Shown here: piece by piece, positions 28,297-37,560 of the stretch
Position numbering within the stretch: position 1 is the first letter of the stretch
Layout: every line of letters starts with the position of its first letter
Assembly: GCA_002862785.1 (NCBI GenBank)
Contig: PKDZ01000018.1
Span: 1 to 64,000, forward strand
Length of the DNA stretch: 64,000 nucleotides
Source of the DNA: Flavobacteriales bacterium
Lineage (GTDB): Bacteria > Bacteroidota > Bacteroidia > Flavobacteriales_D > Sanyastnellaceae
Reading direction: 5' to 3'
Position numbers and translations under genes: made by a program
Notes under the pieces: model-generated
What the model saw: only the letters and a program-made list of their open reading frames with translations
Told to the model about the DNA's origin: nothing
The model's database searches: none

Positions 28297-29742
28297 GTGA
28301 CGACGCCCGCCCAAAATTCAGCAGACCACTCCTCAACGCCCGAGAGGAAAGTCTATCCGCTCAGCGGCATGACGGCCGCCGTCGAGCGCATGCTCGATGA
28401 GCGCACCGGCGGACGCCTCTTCTGGGTGCGGGCTGAAATCAGCCAGCGCAGCTTCTCCGGGAAGCATTGTTACCTCGACCTCGTCGAGGAGGAGGGGGGC
28501 AGGCGCCTGGCCCAACTGAGGGGCACCATCTGGGGCAGCCGCCTCGCCATCATCCGGAAGGAGCTCGGCGCTGAGTTTGATGAGGTGCTCAAGCCCGGGA
28601 GGGAAATCGTCTTCAGCGCCCACATGTCCTTTCATGCCGTCTACGGATTTTCCCTCAACATCCAGAGCATTGACCTGGATGTCCTGCTCGGAGAAATGGA
28701 GCGGAGGCGGAAGGAAACCTATGAGGCCCTGCAACGCGAGGGGGCGATTGGACGCAATGGACGCCTGTCACTCGAGGCGGTGCCCCAGCGCATCGTCCTG
28801 ATTGGTTCGCCCGGGACTGCAGGTCACACCGATTTCCTGGCCCACCTCCGCAACAACCCCTATGGATATGCACTGGATGTCGGGTGCATCGATGCTCCGG
28901 TCCAAGGGGTGCAGGCGGTCGGTCCGCTGGTTACGGCCTTGCACAAGGCAGGCCGAGCGGCCATGCGCACTCCGGTGGATGCTGTGATTCTGTTGCGTGG
29001 GGGCGGGGCCAAGCTGGACCTGGACGTGTTCAATGACCTCACCCTCTGTCGCACCATAGCCGCCATGGAGGTGCCGGTCATCACCGGCATCGGACACGAG
29101 ACGGATTCGACTCTGGTGGACTTTGTGGCGCACACGCACTGCAAGACCCCGACCGCGGTGGCGGATTGGCTCATCGAGCGCATCGCGGCCTTCGAATCCG
29201 ATTTGGGTCGGGAAGGACGGGCCGTGGCTGCGGAATGCCGCGCCCAACTTTCTGAGCAGTCTGGCTGGTTGCAGGGCATGGAAGCCACGCTGGCGGAGCG
29301 CCCCTTGTCCTTTTTGCGCTTGCAGCGGGGCGCCTTGTACAGTGGTGCCAACGGTGTCGTCCGAAGGACCCGGGAGGCAATGTCGGAGGCCCGTTCCGAA
29401 CTCGTCCGGGTCGGGGCCGAATGGAAAGCTGGTGTGGCCGGATTGTCTCCCACATGGTGGACGGCCCTGAAAGAGGTGGAAAGCGGCATCCAGAGGGAGG
29501 CCATGCGGCAATTGCGGCATCAGGAGGAACGGATGTCCGCCATGCGGTCCACGTTGGAACTGCTCGGTCCCGGGGCCACCCTGAAGCGGGGGTTTTCGAT
29601 CACGCGGGTGGAGGGCAAGGCGGTCCGCGATGTGACCGCATTGACGCCCGGCATGGAGGTCGAAACGGAGTTGGAAAGCGGTACCTTTCTGTCCGAAGTC
29701 AAGGAAGTGCGCAGCACGACTGCGCCACGCCAAGAGGATTGA
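28297..29742 (+). CDS. xseA: Exodeoxyribonuclease VII large subunit
   Basis: XseA is the catalytic subunit of exonuclease VII, which degrades single-stranded DNA from both ends. The 481-residue product has the N-terminal OB fold (FWVRAEISQRSFSGKHCYLDL), the catalytic domain (IVLIGSPGTAGHTDFL, ILLRGGGAKLDLDVFND, VITGIGHETDSTLVDFVAH, KTPTAVADWL) and a long helical C-terminal part ending in the LKRGFSITR segment. The start is GTG at 28297, since no upstream ATG is in frame. It is followed three bases later by xseB. Confidence 0.95.
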   Translation: MTTPAQNSADHSSTPERKVYPLSGMTAAVERMLDERTGGRLFWVRAEISQRSFSGKHCYLDLVEEEGGRRLAQLRGTIWGSRLAIIRKELGAEFDEVLKPGREIVFSAHMSFHAVYGFSLNIQSIDLDVLLGEMERRRKETYEALQREGAIGRNGRLSLEAVPQRIVLIGSPGTAGHTDFLAHLRNNPYGYALDVGCIDAPVQGVQAVGPLVTALHKAGRAAMRTPVDAVILLRGGGAKLDLDVFNDLTLCRTIAAMEVPVITGIGHETDSTLVDFVAHTHCKTPTAVADWLIERIAAFESDLGREGRAVAAECRAQLSEQSGWLQGMEATLAERPLSFLRLQRGALYSGANGVVRRTREAMSEARSELVRVGAEWKAGVAGLSPTWWTALKEVESGIQREAMRQLRHQEERMSAMRSTLELLGPGATLKRGFSITRVEGKAVRDVTALTPGMEVETELESGTFLSEVKEVRSTTAPRQED

Positions 29743-29745
29743 GTC

Positions 29746-29949
29746 ATGGAGGACCCGAAGGATTACACCGCGGCATTTGAGGAGCTGAAAGGCATTTTGG
29801 CCGCATTGCAACAGGATGAAATCGGGGTCGATGATCTCGCCGAGAAGGTCAAGCGGGCCGCCCACCTCATTTCATACTGTGGAGAGCGCCTCCGAAGCAC
29901 CGAGAACGAGGTGCAGAAGGTGCTGGATGAACTTGGAGAGGACGCCTGA
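29746..29949 (+). CDS. xseB: Exodeoxyribonuclease VII small subunit
   Basis: A 67-residue helical protein (YTAAFEELKGILAALQQDE, ISYCGERLRSTENEVQKVL) of normal XseB size and pattern. It binds the coiled-coil arm of XseA. The ATG is three bases after the xseA stop codon, so the two subunits are made from one message. Confidence 0.93.
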   Translation: MEDPKDYTAAFEELKGILAALQQDEIGVDDLAEKVKRAAHLISYCGERLRSTENEVQKVLDELGEDA

Positions 29950-30040
29950 GTTCTTTTGCTGTACATCTCATTCACAAACTTGCCTGTGCCTGCTTCCCTC
30001 CGGGAATTGGGAGGTACAAGGCTTCAGGTTAAATTGTTAT

Positions 30041-32221
30041 ATGGCCATTCGTGTGTTTGTCTTTGCGGCCCTCGCTTGTCTGATGTTGGCCCCGATTTCC
30101 GGATGGACTCAGTCGGGCCCAACGACTTATGGTTCTTCGGAGACGGCTCGGGCCATGGCGGTCGAGTCCACTGTGGCGCGGCAATGGAATGAAGATCTGC
30201 TGGAGGCGATTCGGGGGGACTTTGCCCGACCGACAGTTCACGCCCGGAACCTGTTCCATTTCTCCGTGGCCTGTTTCGATGCGTTTGCAGCGTACGATGA
30301 CCTCGACACCCTCATTTTTCTGGGTCAGGATTTCCAAGGGTATTCCGCTCCCTTCGATCCAGCACTGCTGACGGTCCCAACCGATGAGGCCGAGCGCAAG
30401 CTGGCCCAAGAAACGGCCATCAGCCATGCGGCGTTCCGTCTGCTGAACCATCGGTTCGTGGACAGCCCGGGCGCCGCAACATCCCTCGCCTTGTTCGAGT
30501 CCACCATGCTGGACCTCGGATGCGACCCGGCCAACACCAGCACGGATTATTCCCTCGGTCCCGCAGAATTAGGCAACCACATTGCGGCCGAGCTCATTGC
30601 GTTCGGCTTGCAGGATGGGGCCAATGAAGCGGCCGACTATGCCAATCAGGTCTATCAGGCGGTCAACCCGGACCTTGAATTGGCCGGTTCTGGAAACGAG
30701 GACATTGTGGACCCGAATGCCTATCAGCCACTTGCGATTCCCGTCTTCATCGATCAGGCCGGCAACGTGCTCAGCGAGACTCCTGATTTTCAAGGGGCCG
30801 AATGGGGCTGGGTGGCCCCCTTCGCCCTCGACGACTCCTTGAAGCAGACCTTCACCCGGGACAATGTGGATTGGCCCGTTTACCTCGATTGTGGCACGCC
30901 TCCATTGTTCGAAGACACGGATACGGTGGGGGACATTGCGGACCCCTACGCCTGGGGATTTGCCCTCGTGGCCCTGTGGAGTGGACACCTCCATCCGAAC
31001 GATGGGGTGATGATCGACATCAGTCCCGGTCAGCTGGGCAATTCCACCAGCATCGGACCTTCCTCATTTGCCGAGATGGACACCTTTTACGATTGGGTTG
31101 AAGGTGGGGATTACAGTGGCGGCCATGCCGTAAATCCGACAACTGGACTGCCCTACCATGCCAACGTCGTGCCCCGCGGAGACTACTCCCGCGTGCTGGC
31201 CGAATTCTGGGCGGACGGCCCGGACAGTGAGACGCCTCCGGGCCACTGGTTCGTCCTGTTGAACGGGGCCATGGACCATCCTGATTTCACCACCCATTGG
31301 ATGGGGGAGGGAGATGCATTGGAAGCCCTGCGGTACACCGTGAGAGCCTATTTGACCCTCGGAGGGACCCTACATGATGCGGCCATCGCTGCCTGGTCCC
31401 ACAAGGGCTACTACGATTACATCCGGCCGGTTTCTGCCATCCGGTACATGGCCGGTCTGGGGCAGAGAAGCGATTCGACCCTCACCAACTATCATCCCGG
31501 TGGCCTTCCCTTGGTGCCCGGTCACATCGAGGTGGTCGAGGCCGGAGACCCCCTCGCTTTCGGAGGCAATGAGGGCAAAATCAAGGTCTGGGCTTGGCAG
31601 GGGCCGGATGCCATCATCAACTCCATTTGGGATGAAGCGGAGGTCGGATGGATTTTGGCTGAGCAATGGTGGCCCTACCAGCGCCCCAGTTTTGTCACGC
31701 CGCCTTTTGCCGGGTACGTGAGCGGCCACAGCACCTTTTCCCGTGCGGCGGCAGAGGTTCTGACCGCCATCACCGGGGACCCGTTCTTCCCGGGGGGCAT
31801 GGGGGTCTTCCCCGTGGTCCAGAATCAGTTCCTCGTGTTTGAGGATGGCCCGAGTGAGTCCTTTGACATCCAATGGGCAACGTACCGCGACGCGTCCGAC
31901 CAGTGCAGTCTGTCCCGCATTTGGGGTGGCATCCACCCTCCGGCAGACGACTTTCCCGGTCGGGGACTTGGGGTGGAGGTGGCGGCCCTCGGCATCGAGC
32001 GGGCATCCCGCCAATTCGGAGCCTTCACAGCGCCGTCCCTCGCTTGTGGTTTCGACCTCGATGTCGATGGGGTGGTGGGTGCTTCGGACTTGCTGTCTGC
32101 CCTCGCCGATTTCGGTGAGGAGGGCGTGGCCCTTGCCGGAGATGTCGACGGAGATGGGATTGTCGGGGTGGGGGACATTTTGGACATCCTCGCCTTCTAT
32201 GGGGAACCCTGTGCGGACTGA
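30041..32221 (+). CDS. Secreted vanadium-haloperoxidase-like (PAP2 superfamily) protein with dockerin-like tail
   Basis: A 726-residue exported protein with a signal peptide (1-23, cleavage near GWTQS). The middle and C-terminal parts match vanadium-dependent haloperoxidase-type proteins (DUF6851-like): GYVSGHSTFSRAAAEVL with His563, and IWGGIHPPADDFPGRGLG with His632, the residue expected to hold vanadate. The final 50 residues hold two calcium-loop motifs (DLDVDGVVGASDLL and DVDGDGIVGVGDILDIL) and end FYGEPCAD. No T9SS sorting domain is seen, so the dockerin-like end may serve another sorting or binding role. Halide oxidation is inferred from the family; acid phosphatase activity is an alternative. 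It stands alone with an A+T-rich promoter region upstream. Confidence 0.82.
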   Translation: MAIRVFVFAALACLMLAPISGWTQSGPTTYGSSETARAMAVESTVARQWNEDLLEAIRGDFARPTVHARNLFHFSVACFDAFAAYDDLDTLIFLGQDFQGYSAPFDPALLTVPTDEAERKLAQETAISHAAFRLLNHRFVDSPGAATSLALFESTMLDLGCDPANTSTDYSLGPAELGNHIAAELIAFGLQDGANEAADYANQVYQAVNPDLELAGSGNEDIVDPNAYQPLAIPVFIDQAGNVLSETPDFQGAEWGWVAPFALDDSLKQTFTRDNVDWPVYLDCGTPPLFEDTDTVGDIADPYAWGFALVALWSGHLHPNDGVMIDISPGQLGNSTSIGPSSFAEMDTFYDWVEGGDYSGGHAVNPTTGLPYHANVVPRGDYSRVLAEFWADGPDSETPPGHWFVLLNGAMDHPDFTTHWMGEGDALEALRYTVRAYLTLGGTLHDAAIAAWSHKGYYDYIRPVSAIRYMAGLGQRSDSTLTNYHPGGLPLVPGHIEVVEAGDPLAFGGNEGKIKVWAWQGPDAIINSIWDEAEVGWILAEQWWPYQRPSFVTPPFAGYVSGHSTFSRAAAEVLTAITGDPFFPGGMGVFPVVQNQFLVFEDGPSESFDIQWATYRDASDQCSLSRIWGGIHPPADDFPGRGLGVEVAALGIERASRQFGAFTAPSLACGFDLDVDGVVGASDLLSALADFGEEGVALAGDVDGDGIVGVGDILDILAFYGEPCAD

Positions 32222-32256
32222 CCCGACGGGTTCGATTCCCTACCTTATTTTTCGGC

Positions 32257-35200
32257 ATGCGTTCCCAAAACCGTGAGGGCCTGACATTCAAGGCCCTGCT
32301 CTCCCTGTTTCTGGTCTTGTCCGCGTCCCTGTCCACTGTGCTCGGTCAGGCGGATTGCGGGTTCCTGACGGGGCCTGAGGGCCTTGCTGCAGGATGCCAG
32401 GACAGTTGCGTCTGGGTTGTGCCCGACTTCGAACGGGCCGCGGAAACCACTGGCTACGAGGTGGACTCCATTGCTTACGCGCCTCCGCTGGAGGTGGGAA
32501 CAGGAGCAGTGCAGAGCACAGCGACGAATGGGTACACCGATGGGATCGGGTTGCCGTTTGGCTTCAGCTTCTTCGACACGGACTTCTTTCAACTCAAGGT
32601 CAGCCGCAAGGGCTTCGTGACGTTCAATGTGGGCCTCGGTGGCGGGTTCAACTATCCGAACCAGCCTTTGGGCAACGGCGCCCTGCCGCCGAATTCCATC
32701 ATGGCACCCTACGCGTACATCAGCAACTCCGGCGGGGAAATCCGCACCGCTACCTTGGGGGAGGCGCCCTGTCGCCGCTTCGTGATCAGCTGGGAGAACC
32801 TGCCGCAGACCGGTTGCGGAGCCAACGAGCTCATCACTCAGGTGGTCTTGCACGAGACGTCGAATGTGGTCGAGATGCACATCGGCCAGTTCCAGACCTG
32901 CCTCGGCATCACCGCCTGCGTCGGCATTCAAGGCGGTGGCACGGAAGGGGCTTTCGGTCCCGGCGCCTACGATACGGGCGAGTTCGTCATCGACGATCTC
33001 GCGTTCCGCTACTCCCCGAACGGAGACACCCAAACCCAGCTCGTGTACTTGATTGACGATGAGATTGTGGGCCAGGGCGACAGCCTTTCCGTCTGCATCG
33101 ACGCCACCACCGAGTTGGTCATCGGAGCCAATTTCCCCGAGATTCTGCCTCCGCCCCCTGCGGCGGGAAGCTGTGATGCCATTCCGGACGATGCCTGCGA
33201 CACCAACATTGTCTACAACTACAACCTGGGAGCGGCCCAGACCGGGACGCTCAACTTCGATTTCGATGCCGAATTGCTCGGCTTCGGCATCACCAACAAC
33301 TGGACCAGTGCCGGCGGAAGCTGGCCGGGGGACATGGGCTTCCAGATCTGTGATCCGGGCGGCACCTGCGGCTACATCGAGGGCTACAACATCGACCTGA
33401 GTGGCACCTACCTCGGGGACTTTCCCAGCAACTGGAACACGACGTTCCCTGGGTTTTATGAGTCCTGCTTCACGGTGCCAGCCAACCTGCTCGAGGGCGA
33501 TGGCACGTGGTCCATCACCATCCAGAACGGGTGGACGGGCTCCAGTGGAGGCGTCAACTTTGACGGCACGGTGACCCTCTACTACCTGTGCAACCTCGAG
33601 CCCGAGGAGCCGGACACGTCCCAGTTCATGGCGGCGGACACCATCATGATCGAGTTCACCTTCGAATCCCAGACGGCGGACTTCGCCATCCTGGATCTGG
33701 ACGGCAATCCCTTGGACGTGCTGTGCAGTGGGGATGAGCCTGCCACCTTGTCGGCCGAGACGGCCGGAGGCACCTGGTCCGCGGACTGCGTGGGCTGTCT
33801 GAACACCCCGGGCGAGATTGACCCGACGCAGGTGGCCCCGGGCACCCTGGAGGTGACCTACACCCTCGTGGGCGACTGCGGAGAGGTGACCGAGGTGGAG
33901 GAAATCCAGGTGGGCCTGACGCCCAACATCAACACCGGAAACATCGGGGCCCTCTGTCCCTTCTCGGATCCCGTCCAGCTCATCGGCACGCCCGGTGGCG
34001 GATCGTGGGCCGCGGACTGTGGGGGGTGCGTTTCCCCGGATGGCCTGTTCGACCCGGCGGTCGGGTCCGGCACCTTCGCCGCTGAATACACCTTCGGCAC
34101 CCTCTGCACGGCCACCGGTACGGTGGAGGTCAATGTCGGTGAGGCCGTCGCCGCCAATCTTGAGGATTTGAACTATTGCGAGTCCATCGGGAGCGTTGAG
34201 CTGGATGACGACGGCATTGCCGGAACATGGTCCGCGGATTGTGGCGGGTGTGTGGCGTCATCGGGCATCTTCAATCCTCCCGGACCGGGCACCTACATGG
34301 TGAGTTTCATGCCGGGGGCAGGCTGTGGGGTGGAGAGTTCGGCCACCATCGTCGTGGACGAGAGCCTGCCGATCGGCTCGGCCAATGTGCCGGATGCCCT
34401 GTGCGTCGACGCATCTCCGCTCGAGCTCGAAGCCGATGTGCCCGGCGGCAGCTGGTCGGCGTCGGGCAGTGGCCTCAACGGGGCCACGTTCAACCCCGGC
34501 ACGGCGCCCTTGGGAACCTCTGTCCTGAGCTACACCGTGGAGAATGGAAGCTGCACCAACAGCGCCTCGTTCCCCACGACGGTCTTGCCCATTCTGACCG
34601 TGACCCTGCAGGAGGAGGATCCGTTCTGTGTCAACAACTCCGGCGGCTCCCTGAATGCGGATGTCGACCTCGACGCGGAGGCCATCTGGCCCAACGTGCC
34701 GAACCTGGAGTGGGACGCCGATTGTGGGGGATGCATCAACGGCAACGGTGTCTTCGATCCGGGCGAGGCCGGCGTGGGCACCCACACGGTCACCGTGTCC
34801 TACGATGACCCTCTGGGATGCAGTGTGTCCGGCAGCATCGAGGTCGTGGTGGCGCCTGCGGTGGACGCGACCATCGATCCGATACCAGAATTGTGCGAGT
34901 CGGGTTCGAACGAAGTCTTCACGGCAGCGGACAACGGAGGCACGTGGACAGCCGATTGCGGCGGATGCATTTCGCCGGCCGGTACCTTCGATCCGGGCAT
35001 CGGGGCCGGCAATTACACCATCACCTACACCATCAGCGACGTGTGCACGGACATTGATGCCGTGCAGATCACCGTCGTGCCGCAGCGCGACGCGACCATC
35101 CTCGTGGATGTGCCCAATGACGAACTGTGCATCGGCGTCGATGAGTGGCAGATGGGTTCCATCTGGGCCGGTGGGGTCTGGAGCGCGACGAGTCCGTCGG

Positions 35201-35583
35201 GAGAGAATTCAATTGACCCGGAGAGCGGAGTGCTCAACCTTCAGGCGGCCGGAGTGGGCACTGTGACGGTCAACCATGTGCTGGAGGGCCTGTGTGGCGA
35301 CGAGGACTCCCATGTCCTCACCATTCTGTCCTGTGCGGTGGAGTTGGTCAACATCTTCACCCCGAATGGCGACGGCAAGAACGACCGCCTCATCTTCAAG
35401 TACATCGAGCTCTATCCCGACAACCACCTGACGGTCTACAACCGGAACGGAGCGGTCGTTTACGAAGCTGAGGGCTACGAGAACGAATGGGATGGCGATG
35501 GTGCGGCCGATGGCACGCATTACTTCGTTCTCCGCCTCCCCGAGGGGGTCGAGCACGCCGGCCACCTCATGATTCAACGCTGA
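32257..35583 (+). CDS. Large secreted protein with T9SS type B (gliding-motility type) sorting domain
   Basis: A 1108-residue exported protein. It has a signal peptide (about 1-31), a nidogen-like N-terminal region (GIGLPFGFSFFDTDFFQLKV, about 90-250), a beta-rich middle, six repeats of about 75-80 residues (nucleotides about 33740-35090) each carrying a W-x-A-D-C-x-G-C core or a variant, and a C-terminal type B domain (VNIFTPNGDGKNDRLIFKYI ... GTHYFVLRLPEG) that directs export through the type IX system. The function is unknown; paired cysteines suggest disulfide-stabilised surface repeats. TACCTTAT at 32241-32248 is a possible -7 element. Confidence 0.88.
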   Translation: MRSQNREGLTFKALLSLFLVLSASLSTVLGQADCGFLTGPEGLAAGCQDSCVWVVPDFERAAETTGYEVDSIAYAPPLEVGTGAVQSTATNGYTDGIGLPFGFSFFDTDFFQLKVSRKGFVTFNVGLGGGFNYPNQPLGNGALPPNSIMAPYAYISNSGGEIRTATLGEAPCRRFVISWENLPQTGCGANELITQVVLHETSNVVEMHIGQFQTCLGITACVGIQGGGTEGAFGPGAYDTGEFVIDDLAFRYSPNGDTQTQLVYLIDDEIVGQGDSLSVCIDATTELVIGANFPEILPPPPAAGSCDAIPDDACDTNIVYNYNLGAAQTGTLNFDFDAELLGFGITNNWTSAGGSWPGDMGFQICDPGGTCGYIEGYNIDLSGTYLGDFPSNWNTTFPGFYESCFTVPANLLEGDGTWSITIQNGWTGSSGGVNFDGTVTLYYLCNLEPEEPDTSQFMAADTIMIEFTFESQTADFAILDLDGNPLDVLCSGDEPATLSAETAGGTWSADCVGCLNTPGEIDPTQVAPGTLEVTYTLVGDCGEVTEVEEIQVGLTPNINTGNIGALCPFSDPVQLIGTPGGGSWAADCGGCVSPDGLFDPAVGSGTFAAEYTFGTLCTATGTVEVNVGEAVAANLEDLNYCESIGSVELDDDGIAGTWSADCGGCVASSGIFNPPGPGTYMVSFMPGAGCGVESSATIVVDESLPIGSANVPDALCVDASPLELEADVPGGSWSASGSGLNGATFNPGTAPLGTSVLSYTVENGSCTNSASFPTTVLPILTVTLQEEDPFCVNNSGGSLNADVDLDAEAIWPNVPNLEWDADCGGCINGNGVFDPGEAGVGTHTVTVSYDDPLGCSVSGSIEVVVAPAVDATIDPIPELCESGSNEVFTAADNGGTWTADCGGCISPAGTFDPGIGAGNYTITYTISDVCTDIDAVQITVVPQRDATILVDVPNDELCIGVDEWQMGSIWAGGVWSATSPSGENSIDPESGVLNLQAAGVGTVTVNHVLEGLCGDEDSHVLTILSCAVELVNIFTPNGDGKNDRLIFKYIELYPDNHLTVYNRNGAVVYEAEGYENEWDGDGAADGTHYFVLRLPEGVEHAGHLMIQR

Positions 35584-35595
35584 TTTCGGGCGGCG

Positions 35596-36120
35596 TCAGG
35601 CCGATTCCTTGGAGAGGTACTGCTCTTCGAATGCGGTGCGCCGCAGGGAGGTGCGCAAGGTCCAGAGCGTCTCTTCTTGGAACTGCATGAAAGCGATCAG
35701 GCATTGGGCCGTGACCTCGTCTCCAGCGTGCTGGGCCGCGGTGACCAGCTGACGTTCTTCCTTCAGAATGTGCGAGAGGGATTCGCGCAACATGCGGGTG
35801 CACGCCCGATGGTGCATCACTCCATCCGTCGCCTTGAGGGTGGACTGCTCGAGACACTCGGCCATGGTGGAGATGGGACGGCCCTCCAGGCAACGGATGC
35901 GACGTCCGATGGCATTGGCCGCGTTGTCGGCATGGGCGATGAAATGGGGCAGCATCTCGGCCATGGCGGGATACTGCTCTCCCCATCCGTTCCACAACGC
36001 ACCCCGCGCATTGAATCGGAGCATTTCGAAGTCGGCCAAAAGCCGATTGAGGCTGGGAACAAGGCGATCGGCCCAGCTGCGGTCGAGTTGGTTGGAGAGG
36101 GTGGGGTTCATCGTGGTCAT
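35596..36120 (-). CDS. Divergent Dps/ferritin-like protein
   Basis: A 174-residue helical protein resembling Dps, the dodecameric protein that stores iron and shields DNA. Helix A reads LNRLLADFEMLRFNARGALWNGWGE, where the family normally has FHWN with an iron-binding His; here it is ALWN, so that ligand is missing. AHADNAANAIGRRIRCLEG corresponds to the ferroxidase helix and keeps the Asp but not the usual Glu. It may therefore be a structural or DNA-binding Dps, or a different ferritin-like family. ATG 36120 or 36111 are both possible starts. Confidence 0.7.
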   Translation of the reverse strand: MTTMNPTLSNQLDRSWADRLVPSLNRLLADFEMLRFNARGALWNGWGEQYPAMAEMLPHFIAHADNAANAIGRRIRCLEGRPISTMAECLEQSTLKATDGVMHHRACTRMLRESLSHILKEERQLVTAAQHAGDEVTAQCLIAFMQFQEETLWTLRTSLRRTAFEEQYLSKESA

Positions 36121-36280
36121 GGCGGAAGGCGAAAGAGAATTAGAGAAGCACAGGGCAAAATCCCTGAACGCATCGAGTTCGCCAATGACATTCGGCAGTG
36201 TGAAAGATGACGTTCGTCATTCCCGGTTCCAGGCAACCGGGATTCCGGTTTGGCGGTTTAAATTGCAATTGACCACCACC

Positions 36281-37093
36281 ATGAAGATTTCCATTCTCTC
36301 GACCCTTTCGACCTCTATCGTAATTGGCGCTTTCATTTTGATGTCCAACTCCAGCGGTGTGGCCCACCAACAGAACAAGGACCGCACCGGCGCGCCCGGA
36401 AGTGACAACACCTGTCAGCAGTGCCATGGGGGGGGCAATTACAACCCTCAGGTCGATGTTTACCTCGCACTGCCGCTCGGTGGTGGTGCTGGTGCTTCCC
36501 AGTATGTGCCAGGAGAGACCCACACTCTGGTCGTAGAGGTGAGCAGCAATGGCAGTCCAGCCGGTTACGGTGTTCACGGTACGGTCGTGTTTGCCGATGG
36601 AAGCAATGCGGGTGAATTGGTCGATCAGGACGCCAATGACTGCATTTGGCTCGATGAGGTGGATGGCCGCCACATCTTCGAGCAAAATGACCTCTGTGAT
36701 GCGGGATTCTTCGAGGTGCAGTGGGTGGCACCGCCCGCAGGAAGCGGATCGGTCAGTGTTTATGTGGCCGCCATTGCCGCCAATGGAAACAGCACCTCCT
36801 CCGGTGACGCGTTCGTTGGGGGACAATTTGATTTTGATGAGGGGGTCACTACAGTGGCCGAGCAGCACAAGGAGGCCTTCCAGGCTTTCTCCCTCGGCCA
36901 AGGGCAGGTGGATTTACAGTCGGATCAGCGGGTTCAGTGCGTCATTCTCAGCTTAGACGGCCGGGTCTTGTTTGACGGTGGATTGGAGGCGGGTCGGCAC
37001 ACCGTAAGCCTGGGCCATGCGGGGTGGGCTGCAGTCCGCTTCATGACACCCGCCGGTCACGTTTGGACTGAGCGCATCTGGATCAACGCATGA
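36281..37093 (+). CDS. Secreted choice-of-anchor V protein with CxxCH motif
   Basis: A 270-residue exported protein with a signal peptide (1-28) followed by TGAPGSDNTCQQCHGGGNY, a single CxxCH (Cys45, Cys48, His49) that could carry c-type heme. This is the layout of Bacteroidota choice-of-anchor V proteins. A reeler-like beta domain follows (YVPGETHTLVVEV ... GSVSVYVAAIAANGNSTSSGD), then a short T9SS-like tail ending WTERIWINA. Heme attachment is inferred, not certain. It is the first gene of a three-gene unit, and its TGA overlaps the next ATG. ATG 36281 is chosen for the signal peptide; the frame is open far upstream. Confidence 0.85.
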   Translation: MKISILSTLSTSIVIGAFILMSNSSGVAHQQNKDRTGAPGSDNTCQQCHGGGNYNPQVDVYLALPLGGGAGASQYVPGETHTLVVEVSSNGSPAGYGVHGTVVFADGSNAGELVDQDANDCIWLDEVDGRHIFEQNDLCDAGFFEVQWVAPPAGSGSVSVYVAAIAANGNSTSSGDAFVGGQFDFDEGVTTVAEQHKEAFQAFSLGQGQVDLQSDQRVQCVILSLDGRVLFDGGLEAGRHTVSLGHAGWAAVRFMTPAGHVWTERIWINA

Positions 37094-37560
37094 CCCGTTT
37101 CTCTCCTTTTCTTGTTCTGACCTGTTTCGGTCTGCTCCTGACATCATGCCAGGCTCCGCCTCCCACAGCCCAGGTGGACGCCACAGCCGAAGAGATTGTG
37201 GACGTGGTCAACGATTTGTTTCAGGCCATGGAGGCCCGTGATAGCGTGCGCATCAAAATGGCGCTGCACCCGGACGCTCTCTTCACCAGCGTCAATCTGA
37301 CGGGAGACGCGCCGACGACCCGTCGCACGGAAGGAAGCGCGTTTGCCTCTTCCGTTGGGCAACCCGGGATTCCCTACATCGAACGGATGTACGATCCCGT
37401 CGTCGAGCACCATGGTGACTTTGCCCACTTGTGGGCCTTCTATGACTTCTCGCTCGGGGACAGCCTGAGCCATTGCGGACACGATGCGATTCAGCTCGTC
37501 CGGGACGGTGGCCAGTGGCGCATCCTCGGCATCACCTACACCCGCACCGCATGCCCATGA
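37090..37560 (+). CDS. Lipoprotein with NTF2/SnoaL-like domain
   Basis: A 156-residue lipoprotein with signal peptide and lipobox LLTSC (Cys20). The mature part (IVDVVNDLFQAMEARDSVRIKMALHPDALF ... HLWAFYDFSL ... GGQWRILGITYTR) follows the cone-shaped NTF2-like/DUF4440 pattern, a fold used for small-ligand binding or catalysis. Both ends are translationally coupled: ATGA overlaps occur at 37090-37093 and 37557-37560. The role is unknown. Confidence 0.82.
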   Translation: MTRFSPFLVLTCFGLLLTSCQAPPPTAQVDATAEEIVDVVNDLFQAMEARDSVRIKMALHPDALFTSVNLTGDAPTTRRTEGSAFASSVGQPGIPYIERMYDPVVEHHGDFAHLWAFYDFSLGDSLSHCGHDAIQLVRDGGQWRILGITYTRTACP

